NCBI GenBank assembly: GCA_029936425.1
Contig: JAPYSU010000003.1
Coordinates: forward strand, 241,902 to 305,901
DNA length: 64,000 bases
Source of the DNA: Litorimonas sp.
GTDB taxonomy: Bacteria > Pseudomonadota > Alphaproteobacteria > Caulobacterales > Maricaulaceae
Direction of reading: 5' to 3'
Shown here: positions 1 to 6,801 of the stretch, piece by piece
How the letters are laid out: every line of letters starts with the position of its first letter
Position numbering within the stretch: position 1 is the stretch's first letter
The notes under the pieces: model-generated
Databases searched by the model: none
The model's input: the letters and a program-made list of their open reading frames with translations, nothing else
Told to the model about the DNA's origin: nothing
Position numbers and translations under genes: made by a program

Positions 1-59
1 GGAAAATCCAAAGACTCTTAAATCGTCGGAAAAGCCTGATTTAGCGGGGTTTGAGGGGT

Positions 60-245
60 GAATTTAAGAGGGCAAGATAAAGGGCGCGGCCCAAAATGGC
101 CTAAGCCATTGTCTGCACATCTATTTTCGCGGGACGCGAGGGGGTGGAGCCGGGACGTGGATTCGGCGCGATCCCCCATAGGGCCTGAGAAAATGGCCGG
201 GACGTGGACTGAAAAGGGCTATTTGGAGTCAATTCGTGAGCCTTC
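60..245. other. Candidate oriT / relaxosome region upstream of the relaxase
   Basis: This gene-free stretch directly before the relaxase holds two exact copies of the 13-mer GCCGGGACGTGGA, at 149-161 and 196-208 (47 bp apart), and a degenerate third core (GGGACG) near 130. It also holds a 6-bp inverted repeat, AATGGC/GCCATT, at 95-110. Origins of transfer of relaxases of this class usually lie next to the relaxase gene and carry such repeats. I cannot assign a nick site. Bases 2-61 are an open frame ending in TGA and could be the tail of an upstream gene, but the fragment is too short to identify. Confidence 0.35.
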
Positions 246-2165
246 GTGGTGAGCGGCGAAAACCAGTTCAATGTTCGGCTTGGAAAGATACTCTCTCCTA
301 ACGGAACGGGGCGTTTTGTCAGCTTTGCCGGACAAGTGCGGCGGGCGGCGCAGCGTTCGTCGCGCTCATCCGGTGGACGGGTCAAGAGAGGGCCTGTGAC
401 CGAGCAATATTTTTCGCGGCGCGTCATCGTCAAAGTGCATCTCGTGAAGATGGGGGCATATGGCAAAGATGCGCAGCGGCATCACCTGGATTACATACAG
501 CGCGATAGTGCGGCCCGCGAAGGCGAGAAAGGAATTCTGTATAGCCGTGATGAGGTATTTCTTGATGGTGAGGAATTTCATGAGCGCGGCATTGATGACA
601 GACATCAGTTTCGCGTTATTGTCTCGCCTGAGGATGGAAAAGAATTAGGTGACCTTCGCACCTATACCCGAAACGTCATGGCGCAGATGGAACGCGATTT
701 GGGAACGAAGCTCGATTGGGTGGCGGCCAATCATCACGACACGGCCAATCCCCACAGTCATGTTGTGATCCGGGGTGTTCGAGACAACGGGTCAACATTG
801 ATCATTCCGAGAGATTATATTTCTCATGGGATGAGAGAAGCTGCCGAGCATGTTGCGACATTGGAGCTCGGCCCGACCAATCAAATTGATGTGGCCAAAA
901 AATTGGCCCTCTCGGTCAGGCATGATCGCTTCACATCCATCGACCGAGATTTGTTGGTAAAGGCTCAAAATCAGATTGTAGATTTATCAAAGCTGCCACT
1001 GGACGGATCAGATTGGTCACAGCGTTTTGAAAAATGGCGCGTAAAACATTTAAGCTCAATGGGACTGGCAGAAAAAGTTGGCTTTGGGAAATGGCGGCTT
1101 GATGACAATCTTGAGCGCACGCTTCGGCGCATGGGAGATCGCGGCGACATCCTCAAAGCCTATCACCGCGCCATGACGCGCGCGAAACTTGACCGCAGCC
1201 AAAATGGTGAACCGATATATGACCCTATGGCAAATCCCGCCAAACCGATTACCGGCAGAGTCATCGAAAAGGGCATACTCGATGATGTGAATGACCGAAG
1301 CTTCATCGTCTTAGACACGATGCAGGGTGAGGCTGTATTTGTTGAGACAGGCAGAGAAGCTAATACCGTTCAGATAAAGCGCGGTATGGTCGTCACCGCA
1401 GGTCCGCAAGGTTACAAACCGAAAGCTTCAGACTATACGATTGCAGACATCGCGTCCAAACGCGGCGGAATATACAGCCCGTCTTATCATGAAATGAGCG
1501 ACCCCAGCGCCCGTGAAGAATTTATCAAAGCCCATGTGAGGCGCTTGGAAGCTATGCGCCGGCTCGGACATGCGGAGCGCAATTCAGACGGGTCATGGAA
1601 AGTCCCAAAAGATTATCTCAAACGCACGGCCAAATACGAAAGGTCACGCGGCTATGGTAACCCAGTCAAACTAGACATTCGAGCGCGCGAGCCATTCGCA
1701 GAGCTTTCTACGACTTTGGGGAAGACTTGGCTCGATACCGAACTCATGTCAGACAAAAACGAAAGTCACGCATCAGGTTTTGGTCAAGAGGTTGAAGCCC
1801 TAAAAGCCCAGCGTCAAAAATTCTTACTTTCGCAAAAGCTTATTCAAAAATCGTCCGGGGTTACGCAAGGCACGCTGGAGGCTCTTGAAAAAATAGATCT
1901 TGATGCAGCAGGCAAAACTTTGGGTGATGAGTTTGGTAAGCGTTATAAGCCTGCGCCGCAATCGGGACGTATTTCAGGTGTATATCGGAAGTCAGTGCAG
2001 AGGCCGAGCGGTAAATATGCCGTCATTGAAAAATCGAAAGAATTTACCCTCGTGCCGTGGCGAGAGACGATGGACAGAAACTTGGGCAAATCAATTTCAG
2101 GCGTAATGAAAGGTCAAACGATTTCATGGACGCTGACAAAGGCAAGAGGACAAAGCATTTCATAA
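246..2165 (+). CDS. Relaxase / mobilization nuclease (VirD2-like, DUF3363 family)
   Basis: This 639-residue protein should nick oriT and lead the transferred strand into the recipient. The N-terminal 60 residues are basic and match the family's usual opening. The histidine-rich metal-binding motif of relaxases is seen as HH at residues 163-164 and PHSH at 169-172, followed by a long C-terminal DUF3363-type region. The frame opens at GTG (246) just after an in-frame stop at 237-239, and a second GTG follows at once, so the start is confined to this place although the ribosome site is weak. A lipoprotein gene and then cargo follow, and the partner coupling protein is 6 kb downstream. Confidence 0.9.
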   Translation: MVSGENQFNVRLGKILSPNGTGRFVSFAGQVRRAAQRSSRSSGGRVKRGPVTEQYFSRRVIVKVHLVKMGAYGKDAQRHHLDYIQRDSAAREGEKGILYSRDEVFLDGEEFHERGIDDRHQFRVIVSPEDGKELGDLRTYTRNVMAQMERDLGTKLDWVAANHHDTANPHSHVVIRGVRDNGSTLIIPRDYISHGMREAAEHVATLELGPTNQIDVAKKLALSVRHDRFTSIDRDLLVKAQNQIVDLSKLPLDGSDWSQRFEKWRVKHLSSMGLAEKVGFGKWRLDDNLERTLRRMGDRGDILKAYHRAMTRAKLDRSQNGEPIYDPMANPAKPITGRVIEKGILDDVNDRSFIVLDTMQGEAVFVETGREANTVQIKRGMVVTAGPQGYKPKASDYTIADIASKRGGIYSPSYHEMSDPSAREEFIKAHVRRLEAMRRLGHAERNSDGSWKVPKDYLKRTAKYERSRGYGNPVKLDIRAREPFAELSTTLGKTWLDTELMSDKNESHASGFGQEVEALKAQRQKFLLSQKLIQKSSGVTQGTLEALEKIDLDAAGKTLGDEFGKRYKPAPQSGRISGVYRKSVQRPSGKYAVIEKSKEFTLVPWRETMDRNLGKSISGVMKGQTISWTLTKARGQSIS

Positions 2166-2179
2166 ACGGAGATAGGACT

Positions 2180-2842
2180 ATGACTTTTTCAATTAAAGCG
2201 CTTTTGCTATTGTCAGGAGCGGCGCTCTTTGTGACAGCTTGCGGCACTGATCCGAAGGCAGCGAATGAAGCCAATTTTGAAGCGGCGCTGAACGCACACT
2301 ACGCGCAAATGAAACAATGCCTCAGGGTTGGGAGCGAGCCAAATGCTGAAGGAATCATTCAAGAATTTAGAACGGATGGCCGCGTTCAAGACAAGCAATT
2401 GTTGTTTTACAATGGTCTTGTGGACTTGGGCCTTATGGACGCTGTTACCTATCAAAAAGATACAAAAAACTTTAGCGGGCAAGTCACAGGAAAAGCCGAT
2501 TGGATTGGCTACAGGTTTTCAGAGAAAGGAAAGACCTTCTTACGTCCCGCCAAATTGGACGCAGGAGCTTTCAGCACAGGAGCGGGTCAGCTCTGTTACG
2601 GGACGTCTCAAGTTGTTTAGATAATCAATTTCACGGAACCAGCCGAGGCAATGGGCGTGAAAGTCAGTAGCGTTCAATATACCTACAAGTTGGTGGACAT
2701 TGCGCCGTGGGCGAATGATTCGGCTATATCTAAGCAATATGAATGGCTGCCGGAGAGAATATCTAACCCAAGTATAGCTAAAGATGACGACCTTGTGCTT
2801 ACCAAAACCGGCTGGGCTCATCATAGTGTTCTGAAACGATAG
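2180..2842 (+). pseudogene. Lipoprotein gene interrupted by an in-frame amber stop
   Basis: ATG at 2180 follows a GGAG ribosome site and opens a lipoprotein with a signal peptide and lipobox (VTAC, Cys about residue 21). The frame meets TAG at 2618-2620, giving 146 residues. The same frame then stays open for 73 more codons to 2842, and the continuation reads as a natural C-terminal half (FTEP, YTYKL, WAND). A single base change from AAG, GAG or CAG would restore one protein of about 220 residues. It may be a pseudogene, a truncated functional protein, or a readthrough case. The function is unknown to me. Its place right after the relaxase suggests it belonged to the element's backbone. Confidence 0.6.
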
Positions 2843-2944
2843 TCTGTAGTCTTAGACGGGGCATAACAGACTTAAGGATTTACGATCGGGCAGTATAATT
2901 TTTAGCTTTGGGAAAGCAATTTCCGTTGGAGAATTAATGGTTAC

Positions 2945-2973
2945 TTGACATGTCGGATATTCCGACATATATA
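2945..2973 (+). promoter_or_regulatory. Consensus promoter with palindromic operator filling the spacer
   Basis: A perfect -35 box TTGACA (2945-2950) and a -10 box TATATA (2968-2973) are separated by exactly 17 bp. Those 17 bp are a complete palindrome, TGTCGGATATTCCGACA (2951-2967; 7-bp arms, 3-bp centre). A further half-site GTCGGAATA follows at about 2982-2990, near the expected transcription start. A repressor bound here would block RNA polymerase completely, and the XRE protein encoded second in the operon is the obvious candidate. The first start codon is at 3006. Confidence 0.75.
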
Positions 2974-3005
2974 AAGGAAAGGTCGGAATAAGAGACGGAA
3001 CGATA

Positions 3006-3299
3006 ATGTCATTTCCTAAAGCAGAGTTAGAGCGTGCGATTCGCGATGAAATTAAGTCGATAAAGGACGAGGCCATAATGCGTGGCGGGAACGATAGAAA
3101 GGGATCATGGGAACCCGAAATAGATTCTCTAAATGCCCTCAGAATATCTCTTCGGATTGAAGATGAAATTAATTTGACAATTTCCGAGGACAAAATCCCT
3201 GCGGGAGGATTCTCCGATGTGGAGAGTTGCGTAACCGCCTTTTTGAATGAAGCTGAAAAAGCTTGGGTGGAAACGAAAGAGGAGGAGGTCGCGCAATGA
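3006..3299 (+). CDS. Small acyl-carrier-protein-like protein
   Basis: This 97-residue protein opens the cargo operon. Residues 38-80 resemble the acyl carrier fold: a DSL motif (Asp40-Ser41-Leu42), a helix containing IEDEIN, then IPAGGFSDVESCV where carrier proteins have the loop and helix III. Ser41 would be the phosphopantetheine attachment site if the similarity is real. No ketosynthase, acyltransferase or phosphopantetheinyl transferase is nearby, so the attached group and the role are unknown. The stop overlaps the start of the next gene (ATGA), indicating translational coupling. The alternative is an unrelated small helical protein. Confidence 0.6.
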   Translation: MSFPKAELERAIRDEIKSIKDEAIMRGGNDRKGSWEPEIDSLNALRISLRIEDEINLTISEDKIPAGGFSDVESCVTAFLNEAEKAWVETKEEEVAQ

Positions 3300-3673
3300 G
3301 TGAATCAAGAATGGGATTTGCTGGACCTGAAAATGACAAAGAAAGATTGCAGCAACGATTGAAGGAGGCCCGCGAATACCTTGGAATAAGTCAGGCCAAA
3401 GTTGCCGAATTTCTTCAAATACCACGTTCAGGTGTTTCCGAGATTGAAAGCGGTAAACGAGCAATTAGCGCACTTGAACTGCAACGCTTAGCAAAACTCT
3501 ATCAAAAGCCGACATCGTGGTTTACCGAAGATGTGGTCGAAGGCGTCCCAGCTGATGTTGAGTTCCTAGCAAGAACTGCTAGCGAGCTTTCGCAGACTGA
3601 CCGTAGCGAGCTTCAAAAATTTGCCGAATTTCTGAAAGCGAAGTCGAAGGTGAGTGATGACGCTTCGCAATGA
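3296..3673 (+). CDS. XRE-family transcriptional regulator
   Basis: The 125-residue protein has a classical Cro/C1-type helix-turn-helix at about residues 20-75 (RLKEAREYLGISQ, then SGVSEIESGKRAIS). I chose ATG 3296 because it follows a strong GGAGGAGG site and overlaps the previous stop. The C-terminal 40 residues are charged and probably helical. It is the likely repressor of the palindromic promoter at 2945-2973. The next gene encodes an ImmA/IrrE peptidase; in known pairs such as ImmR-ImmA of ICEBs1, that kind of enzyme cleaves the neighbouring XRE repressor. Cleavage here is inferred. Confidence 0.88.
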   Translation: MSESRMGFAGPENDKERLQQRLKEAREYLGISQAKVAEFLQIPRSGVSEIESGKRAISALELQRLAKLYQKPTSWFTEDVVEGVPADVEFLARTASELSQTDRSELQKFAEFLKAKSKVSDDASQ

Positions 3674-4679
3674 TCGTCAGGCCATACTGCGGGGTATGCG
3701 AGCGGCGATGCGATTGCATCGCGACTTGGCAACACCCGACCGCATTGGGAACTCGCTGAGGGTAGATGTGTTTGACGCAATCTCGCGTTCAGGTGCAATG
3801 CTAATGTTTCAACCATTGGACAAATTGCTCGGCGCTTACATGCAAGAAGACGGCGAGAGCGGCATTATTATTACAACTCAACGCCCAGTGGGAGTTCAAA
3901 GATTTACTGCAGGTCATGAACTCGGCCACCTTGTGATGGGGCATAGGCCGCATGCGGACGATGAAAATATACTGCGTAGAGTACCTCTGGGTGTCGGTCG
4001 CTACAACCGTGTGCCCTTACAGGAACGCGAAGCCGACGCGTTTGCGTCGCATTTCCTGCTACCGCGATTCCTCATAGCAAATCATCATCGCGCGAATGGT
4101 TTATCGCGGCGCGATTATGAAAACCCACAATGTGCTTATCAAGCTTCGCTCAGATTTGGGGCTAGTTACTCTGCTACGCTTTACGCATTCGAACGAGAAA
4201 ATTTAATCAGTCGCGGCTTAAGAAAAGAGCTCGTTAGCGTTCCACCTCGCTCTCTGAAAGCTGACCTTGTGGATGGCCACAAAGTCGACGGGTGGGCAAA
4301 TCGTGATGTATGGCGTCTCACTGAGCGGGACGAAGGTGTGGTCATTGAAGCTAACAGAGAAGACCTATTCTTACTAAAGTTGGATGAGCACAAAAGCGCT
4401 GGATATTTGTGGACATATGATGAGCTTGAGAAAGCTGGATTTGTAGTTCTTAAAGACGAGAGCAATGCCCTTCATCCTCACAAGCTCGGAGGACAGAATA
4501 GGCGCTTCATTCTTGGTGATCCTAGTAGTCTGCCCGAAGGGCAGTATACACTGCACGAAGAAAAATCTTGGGACCCATCTGATCAAGCAAAATCTCTCAG
4601 TTTTACCTATACGAATACAAAGTCTCGCGAAGCTGGTCTCTATGAACCTCAGCGTGATCGGTTGCTCCGTGCAAAATGA
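3654..4679 (+). CDS. ImmA/IrrE zinc metallopeptidase fused to a chagasin-like (I42) inhibitor domain
   Basis: Residues 1-190 form an ImmA/IrrE-type peptidase: HELGH at 88-92 and the third metal ligand in EREADAF (Glu126). Residues about 220-320 look like chagasin, a beta-sandwich inhibitor of papain-family enzymes. All three inhibitor loops can be placed: HKSAGYLW (246-253, cf. NPTTGYxW), KLGGQNRRF (277-285, cf. GxGG), and KSWDP (304-308, cf. RPWE). The next gene encodes a papain-family peptidase, the expected target. The gene overlaps its upstream neighbour by 20 bp and its downstream neighbour by 4 bp. The peptidase assignment is firm. The inhibitor domain rests on motif order and needs a profile or structure check. 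Confidence 0.82.
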   Translation: MMTLRNDRQAILRGMRAAMRLHRDLATPDRIGNSLRVDVFDAISRSGAMLMFQPLDKLLGAYMQEDGESGIIITTQRPVGVQRFTAGHELGHLVMGHRPHADDENILRRVPLGVGRYNRVPLQEREADAFASHFLLPRFLIANHHRANGLSRRDYENPQCAYQASLRFGASYSATLYAFERENLISRGLRKELVSVPPRSLKADLVDGHKVDGWANRDVWRLTERDEGVVIEANREDLFLLKLDEHKSAGYLWTYDELEKAGFVVLKDESNALHPHKLGGQNRRFILGDPSSLPEGQYTLHEEKSWDPSDQAKSLSFTYTNTKSREAGLYEPQRDRLLRAK

Positions 4680-5335
4680 GCAAGGTTGAGGTTCATACAG
4701 ATATGCGCCCGGAGTTTGCAATCGTTGGCAATCAAGGCAGGCGTCCCACATGCCTAGCATTTGCAGCTACTGACGCCCATGTGTATCTCCACGGATGTAC
4801 GGATCCCTTATGCGTTGAGTGGCTCTATTATCACGCTGTCTCTCATGCTGGGGATCCACCTAATGCTGGCTCCACTCTGCCGTCTACGCAGCATGTTCTT
4901 AAACAAAAAGGACAACCACACGAGTCACACTGGCCCTATGACGCGGCACCGATTGACCCAACCCGATGGAAGCCACCAGCGAAAAAGCCGAGCAATTTAT
5001 ATCACGCTGAGAGCATGATGGCGCCCGCGTTCTCCAAAATTGTAGAAGGACTCGAAGTGTCGCAACCCTCGATTATCGGCTTAAATATTGGGAGAGCTTT
5101 TCAGACATGGACCCAAGTGTCTGGGGAAGCCGTTATCGCCGATGAAACCGAACACCCATCGCAGGGAGCCGGTCATGCGTTATTGGCAGTAGGACATGGA
5201 GAGTATAATGCTGCGCCACACCTTCTAATCCGGAACTCATGGGGAGCGTCTTGGGGAGAAAATGGATATGCTTGGATTAGCGATTCTCACATTAAAGACA
5301 GATGGATGGGCGGATTTCGCCTCAAGGAGATTTAG
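4676..5335 (+). CDS. Papain-family (C1) cysteine peptidase, cytoplasmic, without propeptide
   Basis: All four catalytic positions of the papain family are present in 219 residues: Gln20 and Cys26 (QGRRPTCLAF), His167 (GHALLAVGHG) and Asn187 in NSWG, followed by SWGENGYAW. There is no signal peptide and no inhibitory prosegment, because the oxyanion Gln is only 20 residues from the start. The enzyme should therefore fold active in the cytoplasm. The chagasin-like domain encoded by the overlapping upstream gene (ATGA) is the likely brake. The substrate is unknown. Its gene order after the inhibitor resembles a toxin behind its antitoxin. Confidence 0.82.
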   Translation: MSKVEVHTDMRPEFAIVGNQGRRPTCLAFAATDAHVYLHGCTDPLCVEWLYYHAVSHAGDPPNAGSTLPSTQHVLKQKGQPHESHWPYDAAPIDPTRWKPPAKKPSNLYHAESMMAPAFSKIVEGLEVSQPSIIGLNIGRAFQTWTQVSGEAVIADETEHPSQGAGHALLAVGHGEYNAAPHLLIRNSWGASWGENGYAWISDSHIKDRWMGGFRLKEI

Positions 5336-5336
5336 G

Positions 5337-6176
5337 ATGGTTTCACACTACAACCCGATGCGGCCAAGCAAAACCTGTGTTGAAGCGTGGCTTGCCGCGG
5401 CTCAAAAACTGCGCGATGTTGGCTCTTTATATGGGCTGGTTTTGCACATTACTGATCCAGTGAACCACAGTGAAACAGACCACGAAGTGATTTCCCGAGT
5501 TGATCAATTTCTCAGAGAGCACAAATCTTTCCCGATATCGACCGTCGCAAACACGATTTTCCCGGAACAATTATATGTGCCGGGGAAGCGTGAGTTGTTG
5601 TATGAGCGTTATGATCGGCAATTCCCCCGAATCAAAAAAGCGGTGCCGGATTGGGGGCGATATTTTCATCGACTTACGAATTGGAAAAAGAGTCGCGATG
5701 GGAAAACTGAAAATCAACTAGAAACGATGATTATCAACCTGAAAAAATTTGGTCCAGCGGCTTCAGATGAAAAGAACAGATACCATATGTATGAGTTGAG
5801 CCTTTACCATCCTGTGCGGGATGCGAACAAATTTCGGGGTAGGCAATGTCTGAGCTTTATCGAAATCAAACCTGAATTAGACGGTGATAACGTTCGACTC
5901 CATATGACTGCGCTATATCGAAGCCACTTCTATATGGCAAAAACACTAGGTAATCTTATTGGATTAGGTCGTCTACTTTCATTTATCGCTCGGGAGAGCG
6001 GTCACGAGCCAGGAAGCTTAACTATCCACTCTACATATGCCGAACTTGATGCCGGAGTGACTGACAAGAAACGTGGCAGTAGTGCATGGAACAAAGGTGG
6101 TGCGAAACAGCTTATTTTGGATTGTGAAGCTATTGTAAGCGAAGTGATCCCGTCACAAGCGGCTGAGACGGCATGA
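5337..6176 (+). CDS. Thymidylate-synthase-like protein
   Basis: ATG 5337 follows the previous stop by one base and a GGAG site. The 279-residue protein shows thymidylate synthase landmarks in order: a Cys in RGRQCLSF (171), Arg-Ser in ALYRSHF (195-196), Asn206 eleven residues later as in the true enzyme, and a His-containing motif HSTY (231-234). The Asp of the canonical RSxD motif is replaced by Phe198, so it is probably not an ordinary ThyA. Relatives of this fold methylate or hydroxymethylate pyrimidine nucleotides. It is the last gene of the operon and its 3' end overlaps the convergent glycosylase-like gene by 47 bp. The substrate is unknown. Confidence 0.6.
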   Translation: MVSHYNPMRPSKTCVEAWLAAAQKLRDVGSLYGLVLHITDPVNHSETDHEVISRVDQFLREHKSFPISTVANTIFPEQLYVPGKRELLYERYDRQFPRIKKAVPDWGRYFHRLTNWKKSRDGKTENQLETMIINLKKFGPAASDEKNRYHMYELSLYHPVRDANKFRGRQCLSFIEIKPELDGDNVRLHMTALYRSHFYMAKTLGNLIGLGRLLSFIARESGHEPGSLTIHSTYAELDAGVTDKKRGSSAWNKGGAKQLILDCEAIVSEVIPSQAAETA

Positions 6177-6801
6177 GATTGTAAAGAGCTTCCACCTGCG
6201 AAACGAACTCTGATTGACCGCCGTAACTTGGATGTCTAACTCGCTCCACAGGAACTGTTAAATCCTCAACAGCCCGTTCTGCGTCTCTGCCTACTGCAAT
6301 AATTTTGTTAGGCGATAAAAGTTGAATAAGTGCGTCTAAAAATGGTCTGGCTTCGTCTCGTTCTCGACTCGTATGACTTCTATTGCTCATCGGCTCGTCG
6401 GGAGTGTGAGGGTGAAACGGAAATACGTTCCAAAGCATTACAGGCTCTTCTATACGAATGAGTGTGTTCCACATCACGGTCGCAGTTCGCTCGGCCATGG
6501 TTGGGCCTTTAGTTGCTTTACGAAAGGACGCGCCGCCCAACAAATCGCTAGCATGTGACAAGTGCGCTTCATCAGTGAGTGCCAGTCCAGTGCGACGTCC
6601 GCCACGATAACCTAGATCACGCGCCACCCACAACGTGGTTGCTTTTCCGTCGAGTGCGGCAATAATCATATTGCGTAGATTGGAACGACGGATTTTGGCG
6701 GCGTCATATCGATCAAAAGTATCGCACTGATCAGAGTATGGATTGAACGTGCTGACACCTTGATAGGCTGCTAAATCTGAAATGAATCGATTGATTGTCA
6801 T
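6130..6801 (-). CDS. Uracil-DNA-glycosylase-superfamily-like protein
   Basis: The 223-residue protein starts at ATG 6801, which overlaps the stop of the upstream MazG-like gene (ATGA), so the two are translationally coupled. It keeps a superfamily-like layout: RDLGYRGGRRTG (61-72) where motif I lies, WNVFPFHP (124-131), and a terminal RHPSYGG (189-195) like the HPS motif II. The canonical catalytic Asp/Asn of motif I is not evident. It might excise or merely recognise an altered base, perhaps one linked to the adjacent thymidylate-synthase-like and MazG-like proteins. The assignment is by motif reading only. Confidence 0.6.
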   Translation of the reverse strand: MTINRFISDLAAYQGVSTFNPYSDQCDTFDRYDAAKIRRSNLRNMIIAALDGKATTLWVARDLGYRGGRRTGLALTDEAHLSHASDLLGGASFRKATKGPTMAERTATVMWNTLIRIEEPVMLWNVFPFHPHTPDEPMSNRSHTSRERDEARPFLDALIQLLSPNKIIAVGRDAERAVEDLTVPVERVRHPSYGGQSEFVSQVEALYNLMPSQPLVTGSLRLQ

